DNA of 64,000 bases from Ahaetulla prasina. Lineage: Eukaryota; Chordata; Lepidosauria; Squamata; Colubridae. Made by a program: the position numbers and the translations under genes. The notes under the pieces are model-generated. The model had not been told where the DNA came from. It did no database searches and saw nothing but the letters and a program-made list of their open reading frames with translations. The DNA lies in NCBI RefSeq assembly GCF_028640845.1, contig NC_080539.1, positions 371,239,733-371,303,732 on the forward strand, in the 5' to 3' direction. Positions 53,455 to 62,033 of the stretch are shown in pieces. Position 1 is the stretch's first letter. Each line of letters starts with the position of its first letter.

Positions 53455-54738
53455 AGAGAAAGATAAAGAAAGGAAAAAGAGAAAGAGAAAAAGGGAAGGA
53501 AGGAAGGAACATAGAAAAGAAAGAAAAAAAGGAAGGAGGGAGGGAGGGAAGGAAGAAAAAGAAAGAAAAAGAAAAGAAAGAAAAGTAAAAGAGAGAGAGA
53601 GAAAGGGAGGGAGGAAAGAAAGAAAGAAAGAGAAAGAGAAAGAAAGGACGAAAAAAGAAAGAAAAAAGGGAGGGAGGGAGGGGAAAGTGAGAAAGAAAGA
53701 AAAAGAAAAAGAAAGAAAGAGAAAGAAAAAAGGGAGGGAGGGGGGGGAAAGAGAAAGAAAGAAAGGGAGGGAGGGAGGGGAAAGAAAAGAAAGAAAGAAA
53801 AGAAGGAAGGAAGGATAGAACAAAAAGAAAGAAAGGAGAGAAAGGGAGGAAGAAAAGAAAGAAGAAAAGAAGAAAAGAAAGAAAGAAAGAAAGAAAGAAA
53901 AGAAAGGGAGGGAGGGAAAGAAAGAAAGAATAAAAGGGAAAGAGAAAGAGAGAGAGAGGAAAGAAAGGAAGGAAGAAAAGAAAGAAAGAAAGGAGGAGGA
54001 AGGATAGAAAGGAAGGAAGGAAGGAAGAAAAGAAAGGAGGGAGGGAGGAGGAAGGAAGATAGAAAAAAGGAGGGCGGGAGGGAGGGAGGGGAAAGAAAGA
54101 AAGAACAAAAAGGAGAGGAAGAGAAAGAGAGAGAGAGAGGGAAAGAAAGAAGAAAAGAAAGAGAGAGAGGAGGGAGGGAGAGAAAGAAGAGAAAGAAAAA
54201 AGGAGGAGGAGGAAAGAAAGAAAGAAAGGGAGGAGGAGGAAAGAAAGAAAGAAAGAAGGAAGGAAGGATAGAACAAAAAGAAAGAAAGGAGAGAGAAAGG
54301 GAGGAAGGAAGAAAAGAAAGAAAAGAAAGAAAGAAAGAAAGAAAGAAAGAAAAAGAAAGGGAGGGAGGGGAAAGAAAGAAAGAATAAAAGGGAAAGAGGG
54401 GAAAGAGAAAGAAAGAGAGGAAGGAAGGAAGAAAAAGAAAGAAAGAAAGGGAGGGAGGAAGGATAGAAAGGAAGGAAGGAAGAAAGGAAGGAAGGAAGGA
54501 GAGAGAGAAAGGGAGGAAGGAAAGATAGAAAAAAAAGGAGGGCGGGAGGGAGGGAGGGGAAAGAAAGAAAGAACAAAAAGGAGAGGAAGAGAAAGAGAGA
54601 GAGAGAGGGAAAGAAAGAAAGAGAAAGAAAGAAAGAAAGGGAGGAGGAAGAGAGAGAGAGAGAGAGGGAAAGAAAGGAAGGAAGGAAGGAAGGAAGGAAG
54701 GAAGGAAGGAAGGAAGGAAGGAAGGAAAAGAAAGAAAA
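53455..54738. repeat. 1.3 kb polypurine (GAAA/GGGA)n tract
   Basis: Nearly pure A/G. A ~470-bp higher-order block containing 'gatagaa(c)aaaaagaaagaaagga' and 'aaaaggagggcgggaggg' recurs (53812/54265 and 54065/54533). The 545- and 444-residue open frames on the minus strand are compositional artefacts. Confidence 0.97.
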
Positions 54739-55118
54739 GATTTTCAAGAGCCTTACGAGTGAGTCTGAAGTCCAATCAGGCAGGACTCCTGTTGGTGTGT
54801 ATGTGTGTGTGTTTATCTGTGTGGAGGTCTGTATAAAAGGAGCAGGGTGCCTTTTGGTGTGTGTATCTGTATGAGTGGTGTGTGGGTGTGTGTATAAAAA
54901 GCAGGATGCCTATTTTGTATGTGTGTATGTACACACCCTCTGAAGAGCTGCATTTGTCGGAGGGGCGGCTGGCCCCAGTTCCGCAGGTTTGGGGTCCTCT
55001 GAGCCTTTACACGGGGCTCACTGGGCCTGGGAGAAGGGAAGAATTTGGGGGTGTGAGAGCGGAGGAGTGTGTCAAAGAGAAAGAGAGAGAGAGAGAGAGA
55101 AGCCTTAGGATTCAAGCA
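54739..55118. other. Unique sequence with a short TG-rich imperfect duplication
   Basis: 'gtataaaaggagcagggtgcc' (54831) and 'gtataaaaagcaggatgcc' (54892) are diverged tandem copies ~60 bp apart. No gene recognised. Confidence 0.4.
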
Positions 55119-55137
55119 GATGGAAGAGACCTTGGAG
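55119..55137 (-). mobile_element. CR1 LINE 3' end, segment 1 of a heavily interrupted copy
   Basis: 'agatggaagagaccttggag' is the antisense CR1 terminus; it continues at 55808, 56416 and 57041. This single CR1 is interrupted by four hAT-like elements and one LINE. Confidence 0.75.
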
Positions 55138-55799
55138 CAGTGGTGAAATTCCAGTCTTTTTACTACCGGTTCCGTGGGCGTGGCTTGGTGGGCGTGGCAG
55201 GGGAAGGATACTGCGAAATCTCCATTCCCACCCCACTCCAGGGGAAGGATATTGCAAAATCTCCATTCCCACCCCACTCCTGGGGGGAGGATACTGCAAA
55301 ATCCCCATTCCCGCCCCACTCCTGGGGGAAGGATATTGCAAAATCCCCATTCCCTCCCCACTCTGGGGAAAGGATATTGCAAAATCCCAATTCCCACCCC
55401 ACTCCTGGGGAAAGGATATTGCAAAATCCCCATTACCTGCCCACTCCTGGGGGAAGGATATTGCAAAATCCCAATTCCCACCCCACTCCTGGGGAAAGGA
55501 TATTGCAAAATCCCCATTCCCTCCCCACTCCTGGGGAAAGGATATTGCAAAATCCCCATTACCTGCCCACTCCTGGGGAAAGGATACTGCAAAATCCCAA
55601 TTCCCACCCCACTCCTGGGGAAAGGATATTGCAAAATCCCCATTACCTGCCCACTCCTGGGGAAAGGATACTGCAAAATCCCCATGCCCACCCCACTCTG
55701 GGGCCAGCCAGAGGTGGTATTTGCCAATTCTCCGAACTGCTCAAAATTTCCGCTACCGGTTCTCCAGAACCTGTCAGAACCTGCTGGATTTCAACCCTG
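55138..55799. mobile_element. hAT-like element with internal minisatellite, inserted in CR1
   Basis: Left end cagtggtgaaattccag; right end ...gctggatttcaaccctg. Target duplication CCTTGGAG / CCTTGCAG (7 of 8). Subterminal 'actaccggttccgtgggcg' and 'cgctaccggttctcc' are inverted. Most of the interior is the 42-bp repeat. Confidence 0.8.
55196..55700. repeat. 42-bp minisatellite, ~12 units
   Basis: Unit gggaaaggatattgcaaaatccccattcccaccccactcct. Later units alternate between two types (...caattcccacc and ...cattacctgcc), a two-unit higher-order period. The unit length is a multiple of three, so long repetitive ORFs appear on both strands; they are not genes. Confidence 0.97.
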
Positions 55800-55807
55800 C
55801 CTTGCAG

Positions 55808-55849
55808 GTCTTCTACTCTCACCCCTTGCTCAAGCAGGAGACCCTAGAC
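55808..55849 (-). mobile_element. CR1 LINE, segment 2
   Basis: 'gtcttctactctcaccccttgctcaagcaggagaccctagac', continuing 55119-55137. Confidence 0.85.
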
Positions 55850-56264
55850 CAGTGATGGCTAACCTTTTTGCCATCCCGTGTCAGGAGTCACATGCATGGG
55901 TGCCCACACCCATAATTCAATCCCCCCCCATGTGCACACGACACCCCCGTGATTCTCCCAGTTTTGGCACGCGACAGCAAAAAGGTTACTGGTGGGTCCG
56001 GTAGGCCCGTTTTTCGCTCTCCCCAGGCTCCAGAGACTTTCTTGGAGCCCGGGGAGGGCGAAAACAGCCTCCCCCCCTCCACAGAGGCCTTCTGGAGGCC
56101 GGAAACGGCTTATTTCCTGACTTCCGGTGGGCCCAGAAGGGCTGAAAATCAGCTGGTCGGTGCGCGCATGCGCGCTGGAGCTGAGCTAGGGCAACGCTCG
56201 CATGCCCACAGATGTGGCTCCGTGTGCCACCTGTGGCACACATGCCATAGGTTTGCCATCACGG
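55850..56264. mobile_element. hAT element (415 bp), exact 8-bp target duplication
   Basis: Left end cagtgatggctaaccttttt; right end ...aggtttgccatcacgg. The target duplication CCCTAGAC is exact (55842-55849 and 56265-56272). The interior includes 'ggcacgcgacagc' and 'gtggcacacatgcc'. A related truncated copy is at 33691. Confidence 0.9.
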
Positions 56265-56272
56265 CCCTAGAC

Positions 56273-56407
56273 CAGGGGTCTGTAAACTTGGCTCTTTTAA
56301 GACTTGTGGATTTCAACACCCAGAGTTCCTCAGCCAGCAAAGCTGGCTGAGGAATTCTGGGAGTTGAAGTCCACAAGTCTTAAAAGAGCCAAGTTTGCAG
56401 ACCCCTA
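56273..56407. mobile_element. Foldback hAT MITE stacked against the previous hAT
   Basis: caggggtctgtaaacttggc to gccaagtttgcagaccccta, a long palindrome. Its left duplication is the same CCCTAGAC that ends the preceding element; the right copy is GTCTAGAG (5 of 8). Confidence 0.85.
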
Positions 56408-56415
56408 GTCTAGAG

Positions 56416-56585
56416 CATTTCAGACAAATGGTTCTCCAACATCTTCTTAAAAACTTCCAGTGTTGGAGCATTTACAACTTCTGCAGGCAAGTCGTTCCAC
56501 TGATTAATTGCTCTGTCAGGAAATTTCTCCTTAGTTCTAAGTTGCTTCTCTCCTTGATTGCTTTCCATCCATCCGTTGTTTCTTG
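56416..56585 (-). mobile_element. CR1 LINE, segment 3
   Basis: 'catttcagacaaatggttctcc' through 'gtttcttgtcttgcct'; interrupted again at 56586. Confidence 0.9.
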
Positions 56586-56958
56586 TCTTGCCTTTTTTTT
56601 TATTATTATTATTATTATTTGTCACAACATTACATACAAGCACATACAATGAAAGGAAACAATAGGACAGGAACGGTAGGCACTTTTGTGCTCTTATGCA
56701 CACCCCTTACAGACCTCTTAGGAATGGGGTGAGGTCACTAGTAGACAGTTTTTGGTTGAAGGTTTTGGGATTTTGGGAAGAGACCACAGAGACAGGTAGT
56801 GTATTCCAAGCGTTGACAACTCTGTTACAGAAGTCATATTTTCTGCAATCAGGATTGGAGCGGTTAACATTAAGTTTGAATCTATTGTTTGCTCTTGTAT
56901 TGGTGCGGTTGAAGCTGAAGTAGTCTTTAACAGGAAGGAGATTGCAATAGATGATGCT
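56586..56958 (-). mobile_element. LINE 3' end nested in CR1 (same family as 41257)
   Basis: T-rich/(ATT)n tail, 'gtcacaacattacat', then minus codons 'CNLLPVKDYFSFNRTNTRAN', 'LNVNRSNPDCRKYDFCNRVV' and 'AWNTLPVSVV'. Confidence 0.8.
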
Positions 56959-56973
56959 TCTGATGCTTTGGAG

Positions 56974-57032
56974 CAGAATTCTGGGAGTTGAAGTCCACAA
57001 GCCTTAAAGTTGTCAAGGTGGGAGACCCCCTG
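56974..57032. mobile_element. Foldback hAT MITE, one arm deleted
   Basis: cagaattctgggagttgaag to ggtgggagacccc..ctg, flanked by an exact CTTTGGAG duplication (56966-56973 and 57033-57040). The sequence CTTTGGAG is native CR1 here, confirming CR1 as the target. Confidence 0.85.
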
Positions 57033-57040
57033 CTTTGGAG

Positions 57041-57170
57041 AATAGGTAGACCCCCTCCTCTTTGTGGCAGCCCCTCAAATACTGGAATCTCATGTCACCC
57101 CTGGTCCGTCTTTTCTCTAGACTGGCCCAATCCAATTGCTGCCATTCCTTTCAGGAATTTAATCAGGAGA
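57041..57170 (-). mobile_element. CR1 LINE, segment 4
   Basis: 'aataggtagaccccctcctctttgtggcagcccc' and 'gtcacccctggtccgtctt'; continues the CR1 ORF2 antisense, more diverged. Confidence 0.75.
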
Positions 57171-57465
57171 GGAGGGGACTCAGCAGCTCTGCCGCCCCTT
57201 GGACGGCGGCCCATTTTCCCTCCCTACCTCTTATTCAAACTGGCTTCTGGTTTCCATCATCTCTAGCTGGAAACCACAAGGATACATTCCTGGGCTTTTC
57301 CAACTTGGCTCCGAAAAGATTGGGAAAGGGAGGGGCTGCACGCCCATCCAGGCCCTGCCATTCCCCCCACCTGCCACCCTTCCTGCAACTCATAGAGGCA
57401 CCTGAGTGTTATTTTATCACTACAGGGTTAGGGTGAATGACTGCGATGGTTAAGTTAGTAACATG
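57171..57465. other. Unique sequence
   Basis: Nothing recognised. Confidence 0.35.
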
Positions 57466-57467
57466 GT

Positions 57468-57743
57468 TGTTAAGAGAAAGAGAGAGAGAGAGACAGACAG
57501 ACAGAAAGAGAGAGAGAGAGAAAGAGAGAGGAAGGAAGAGAGAGAAAGAGAGAGAGAAAGAGGAAGAGAGGGAAAGAGAAAGGGGGGAGAGAGAGGAAGA
57601 GAGAGAAAGAGAAAGAGAGAGGAAGAGAAAGAAAGAGAGGAAGGGAGAGAGAAAAAAGAGAAAGAGTGGGAAGATGGAGGCAGAGGGAGAGGAAGAGAGA
57701 GAGAGGAAGAGAAAGAGAAAGAAAGAGAGAAAGAGAGGAAGAG

Positions 57744-57780
<37 letters not shown>

Positions 57781-58393
57781 GAGAGAGGAAGAGAGAAAGA
57801 GAGAGAAAGAGGAAGAGAGGAAGAGAAAGGGGAGAGAGGAAGAGAGAAAGAGAAAGAGGAAGAAGAAAGAGAGGAAGGAGAGAGAAAGAGAAAGAGTGGG
57901 AAGATGGAGGCAGAGGGAGAGAAAGAGAGAGAGAGAAGAGAAAGAGAAAGAAAGAGAGGAAGAGATGAAGAGAGGGAGAGAGAGAGAGAGAAAGAAAGGA
58001 AGGAAGAGGGAAGAGAAAGAGGGAAGATGGAGAAAGAGGAGAGGAGAGAAAGGAAGAGGAAGAAAGAAAGAAAGAGAGGAGGGAGAGAAAGGAAGAGGAA
58101 GAAAGAAAGAAAGAGAGAGGGAGGGAGAGAGAAAGAGAAAGAGAGAAAGGGGGAGAGAGGGAGAAAGGGAAGATGGAGAAAGAGGAGAGGGAGAGGAAGA
58201 GGGAAGAGAAAGAGAGAGAGAAAAAGAGAGGAAGAGAAAGAAAGAGAGAGGGAGGAAGAGAGAAAGGGAGAAAGAGAGAAAAAGAGAGAAAAAGAGGAAG
58301 AGAGGGAAAGAGAAAGAGGGGGAAGATGGAGAAAGAGGAAGAAAGAAAGGAAGAGAAAGAGAGAGGGAAAGAGAGAGAGCGAGAGAGAGAAAT
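57468..58393. repeat. 0.9 kb polypurine (GAGA/GGAA)n tract
   Basis: Nearly pure A/G with (GA)n runs. The block 'agagtgggaagatggaggcagagggagag' occurs at ~57662 and ~57894 (232 bp apart). Long K/E/R and F/S/L frames are compositional. Confidence 0.97.
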
Positions 58394-58436
58394 TGTCATG
58401 ATTTGGATTACTTATCTTCACACACAAAAACATGTA

Positions 58437-58813
58437 CAGGTAGTCCTCGACTTACGACCACAATCAAGCCCAACATTTCTGTTGCTGAGCGAGACCGTTG
58501 CAAAGTGAATTCTGCCCCATTTTCCGAGCTTCCTTGCCACCGTTGTTAAGTGACTCCCGGAAGTTGTTAAGTAAGCCACACAGTTGTTTAAAGCAGTCTG
58601 GCTTCCCCATTGTCTTTCGCCTTTGCTTGTCAGAAGGTCGCAAAAGAGGATCGCGTGACCCCGGGACACTGCATGAATCGGTTGCCAAGAGTCCCGAGTT
58701 ATGATCACGGGGCAAAGTGGACGCTGCAACGGTCGTAAGGGTGAAAAATGGTCATAAGTCACTTTTTTCAGTGACGCTGTAACTTGGAATGGTCGTAAGT
58801 CGGGGACTACCTG
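58437..58813. mobile_element. Tc1/mariner-like MITE, full-length reference copy (377 bp)
   Basis: CAGGTAGTCCTCGACTTACG at the left and CGTAAGTCGGGGACTACCTG at the right form ~22-bp terminal inverted repeats with one mismatch, flanked by TA on both sides (58435-58436, 58814-58815). No coding sequence. Landmarks: 'ttgctgagcgagac', 'gtcagaaggtcgc', 'ggttgccaagag', 'ttttcagtgacgctgtaac'. Confidence 0.9.
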
Positions 58814-58975
58814 TATGCTAGACTGGGAGGTCTCTGTGACATATTTGCTGCTCAACAATCCGCGAGAAAACAGCTCGGTTAGAGCTACGATGAGCCCCAA
58901 TCCTTGGAGAATTCCCTGATCTGTTGCAAGAATGCTGAAACCTCTAGAAATCTGGTTCCTGATTGTCTCGGTAAC

Positions 58976-59062
58976 AGAATCACAGAGTCGGAAGGGACCT
59001 TGGAGGTCTTCTAGTCCAACCCCCTGCTCAAGCAGGAGACCCGTCTGCAATTTCAGACAAAT
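58976..59062 (-). mobile_element. CR1 LINE 3' end, first segment (interrupted by LTR)
   Basis: 'cagaatcacagagtcggaaggg...caatttcagacaaat'; resumes at 59632 with 'caaatggttgtccaatctcc'. Confidence 0.9.
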
Positions 59063-59631
59063 TGTTGTGTCTTGCCCGCTCTCACAGCAGCCGAGGCCTT
59101 CTTATCTGCTCCCGAACACGGAGGAATGTATGCCTCCCGGCCCAAGTCCTGGCTCCATGCCCAGACAAGCTGAAGAGGAGGGGGCACCTCCCGGTCCCTG
59201 GCCCTGGCTCCATGCCCAAGCAGGCTGCAGAGGAGGGAGCACTCCCCGGCCCCAGCCCTGGCTCCATGCCCAGGCAAACGGAGCAGCTAGACCCCTCCCC
59301 CACAGCATGTGAGCCTGAGGGAGGTCAATTACCAACAGCTGCGACTGGAGTGACCCTCGAATCAGAAGACTGGATAGGCGGAGGCAACAGAAGGAAGGGA
59401 GGGGCAGGCCTTAATGAGTGCTGAGTCATGGAGCCACACCCCATGGCCTATATAAAGGATCTGCTTTCTGGCAGTCTCTGAGTCAGGCAAAGTCGAACTT
59501 ATCTTGCTGAAGTCACTTCCTGGTCTCCTGCCTGCTCTGAGGACTTTGCTAGGACTTTGGGCAGAGCTGCAGAGGCACACCTGATTCGGATTTCCCTGAC
59601 CCGGCCGTCAGTGGAGGAGTGGGACACGACA
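59063..59631 (+). mobile_element. Solo LTR (569 bp) nested in CR1
   Basis: Starts TGTTGTGTC, ends GACACGACA (imperfect inverted ends) and has an exact 5-bp duplication CAAAT (59058-59062 and 59632-59636). TATA-like 'ggcctatataaagg' near 59446. Shares 'gtgctgagtcatggag' with the LTR at 18107. Three imperfect 60-70-bp repeats ('ctggctccatgcccag') lie in the U3-like part at 59150-59280. No viral genes. Confidence 0.9.
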
Positions 59632-59895
59632 CAAATGGTTGTCCAATCTCCTCTTTAAAACCATCAGTGGCAAACCACCCATAACTTCTGGTGGCAAGCT
59701 GTTCCGCTGATTAATTGTTCTAGCTTTCAGGAAATTCATTAGTTCTAGGTTGCTTCTCTCCTTGATCAGTTTCCACCCATTGCTTCTTGTTCTACCCTCA
59801 GGTGCTTTGGAGAATATTTGACTCCCTCTTCTTTGTGGCAACCCCTGAGATATTGGAACACTGCTATCATGTCTCCCCTAGTCCTTCTTTTCATT

Positions 59896-59899
<4 letters not shown>
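59632..59899 (-). mobile_element. CR1 LINE, second segment
   Basis: Antisense ORF2 C-terminus to 'cttcttttcattaaacta', where a (TAA)n array begins. Confidence 0.9.

Positions 59900-59988
<89 letters not shown>
59900..59988. repeat. (TAA)n microsatellite
   Basis: About 30 TAA units. A short remnant of the same repeat continues at 60110-60141 after an insertion. Confidence 0.98.
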
Positions 59989-59990
<2 letters not shown>

Positions 59991-60109
59991 CTCGCATAAT
60001 TCGCCGATACATCACGCAGTCCTAAACGCTTGGGAAGTGTTCGGCTAGTGATCTGTGGTACGAAATCTAGCATAGTTATCTCATTTGCTATGTATACTGT
60101 CATTTTGTG
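59989..60109. mobile_element. R4/Dong-like LINE 3' end inside (TAA)n (tentative)
   Basis: About 120 bp ('gctcgcataattcgccgatac...tgtatactgtcattttgtgt') sits exactly between two TAA tracts. Dong/R4-clade LINEs are known to insert into TAA repeats, and the position fits, but no coding sequence remains to prove it. Confidence 0.4.
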
Positions 60110-60141
60110 TAAATAATAATAATAATAACAACAACAACAAC

Positions 60142-60251
60142 AGAGTTGGAAGGGACCTTGGAGGTCTTCTAGTCCAACCCCCTGCCCAGGCAGGAAACCC
60201 TACACCACTTCAGACAAATGGTTATCCTGCATCTTCTTAAAAACCTCCAGT
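60142..60251 (-). mobile_element. CR1 LINE 3' end, first segment
   Basis: 'cagagttggaagggaccttgg...cttcttaaaaacctccag'; resumes at 60761. Confidence 0.9.
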
Positions 60252-60760
60252 GTATACTGTATACTGTATACTGCACGAATCAAGAAGAGGGCCGTGAAAA
60301 TATTTGCAGATCCCTCGCATCCTGGACATAAACTGTTTCAACTCCTACCCTCAAAACGACGCTATAGAGCACTGCACACCAGAACAACTAGACACAAGGA
60401 GAGTTTTTCCCCGAAGGCCATCACTCTGCTAAACAAATAATTCCCTCAACACTGTCAGACTATTTACTGAATCTGCACTACTATTAATCGTTTCATAGTT
60501 CCCACCACCAATCTCTTTCCATTTATGACTGTATGACTATAACTTGTTGCTGGCAATCCTTATGATTTATATTGATATATTGACCATCAATTGTGTTGTA
60601 AATGTTGTACCTTGATGAACGTATCTTTTCTTTTATGTACACTGAGAGCATATGCACCAAGACAAATTCCTTGTGTGTCCAATCACACTTGGCCAATAAA
60701 AATTCTATTCTATTCTATTCTATTCTATTCTATTCTATTCTATTCTATTCTATTCTATTC
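60252..60760 (+). mobile_element. CR1/L3-type LINE, ORF2 C-terminus and 3' end, nested in CR1
   Basis: Sense frame 'TRIKKRAVKIFADPSHPGHK', 'LFQLLPSKRRYRALHTRTTR', with later frame breaks. The 3' UTR ends 'caatcacacttggccaataaaa' and ~13 ATTCT units. This is the best plus-strand copy for linking the LINE end to the microsatellite. Confidence 0.95.
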
Positions 60761-60890
60761 ACAACTTCTGGAGGCAAGTTGTTCCACTCATTAATTGTTC
60801 TGACTGTTGGGAAATTTCTCCGTAGTTCTAAGTTGCTTCTCTCCTTGATTAGTTAACTAGACAAACTCAATTCCTGCAACCGTTCTTCGT
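60761..60890 (-). mobile_element. CR1 LINE, second segment
   Basis: 'cacaacttctggaggcaagttg...caattcctgcaaccgttcttcg', with an internal deletion. Confidence 0.85.
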
Positions 60891-61089
60891 ATTAAAATTT
60901 TCTTTTTTTAACGTGTGCCACTGTATTCACAGAAAAAAACGACAATAAAGGTTTATCTTATCATCTTACCTTACCTTATTTTACACCTTCACCTTCACCT
61001 TATCCCATCCCATTCCAACCTATCCTATCCTATCTTACCCTACCCTACCCTACCTTTACTTAATTTATCATCTTATCTTGTCTTAGAGG
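60891..61089. repeat. Degenerate (CTTAC)n/(CTATC)n region
   Basis: AT-rich start, then irregular CTTAC, CTTCAC, CTATC and TACCC units. Confidence 0.75.
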
Positions 61090-61370
61090 TATTTATTCAG
61101 CCGGTTCGAAGCGGTTTGGGCGAACCGGTAGTGGCGACCTGCAGGTGTCGCCCCACCCACCCGGGCGCAATCCCGTCTTATATCACTGTGTTTTTGACGT
61201 CACACGCATGCACGGATGTCGCACGCTAGCAAATTGCCGTGTTTTGTGACGCCGCACGCATGCGTGGACGGTGTGCGAGAGCGAATTGCCATGTTTTGTG
61301 ACGCCACAGGCGTGCGCAGATGGCGTGTGCGCATTTCTGCTGCTGGGCGAATCGGTAGTTACTGTATGTA
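61090..61370 (+). mobile_element. ACCGG-family element with a ~52-bp CpG-rich tandem repeat
   Basis: 'attcagccggttcgaagcgg...gcgaaccggtagtggcgacc' matches the family left end. The interior has three units of the type 'ttttgtgacgccgcacgcatgcgtgga...gcgaattgcc'. Confidence 0.7.
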
Positions 61371-61442
61371 AAGCCCACCTTTGATCTTATCTTATATCTT
61401 ATCCTATCCCATCCCATTGCGTTCCATCCCATCCTATCCTAT

Positions 61443-61563
61443 CTGTTTTATCTTCCAGCCCCCTAATAATCCTTGTTGCTCTGCTCTGCTCTGCACTCTT
61501 AACAGTCTCAACATCTTGTTTACATCATGGAGACCAAAACTGGATGCAGTATTTGCAGTGTGG
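61443..61563 (-). mobile_element. CR1 LINE ORF2 fragment
   Basis: 'ttccagccccctaataatccttg...gtttacatcatggagaccaaaactgg' is antisense CR1. Confidence 0.85.
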
Positions 61564-61623
61564 AATAAATCTTGGGGCTACTGTGGATGAGACCCTTGAA
61601 GTGGGGAGGGCCACGTTCTAGAT

Positions 61624-61757
61624 CAGGGGTCTCCAACCTTGGTCACTTTAAGACTTGTAGACTTCAACTCCCAGAGTTCTGGGAATTCTGGGAATTGAAT
61701 TCAATTCTGGGAATTGAAGTCCACAAGTCTTAAAGTGACCAAGGTTGGAGACCCCTG
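61624..61757. mobile_element. Foldback hAT MITE, exact target duplication
   Basis: caggggtctccaaccttggt to accaaggttggagacccctg, flanked by an exact TTCTAGAT (61616-61623 and 61758-61765). The centre carries short 'ctgggaatt' repeats. Confidence 0.9.
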
Positions 61758-61765
61758 TTCTAGAT

Positions 61766-62025
61766 CAGGGGTGTCAGACTCAAGGCCCACGAGGTGCTTA
61801 GATCTGGCCCGCAGAACCGCCTCCGTTTTTGTTGGCAGAGGGTGGAGGATGTTGTTGCAGCCAAAAATGGCGCTTAGGAGCCCATTTTCACTGGCAGAGC
61901 GCTCGGGACGACAAGGCGCCCCGGACGTGAGTGACATAGAACCGGCCACGCTCCCCCCCCCAGTCCCCCCGAGGTCAAACACAACCTTGATGCGGCCCTC
62001 AATGAAATTAAGTTTGACACCTCTG
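61766..62025. mobile_element. Second hAT MITE stacked on the same target
   Basis: caggggtgtcagactcaagg to ...attaagtttgacacctctg (260 bp), starting exactly at the end of the previous element's TTCTAGAT; right duplication GTCTAGAT (7 of 8). 'tctggcccgcagaacc' and 'gatgcggccctcaatg' are subterminal. Confidence 0.9.
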
Positions 62026-62033
62026 GTCTAGAT

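Noticed and set aside
53138..54775. A 545-residue open frame (minus strand) and other frames of 300-500 residues made of F/S/L/P or K/E/R
   Set aside because: They lie exactly in polypurine/polypyrimidine tracts with no domain, splice sites or start context. Long frames are expected where stop codons cannot form.
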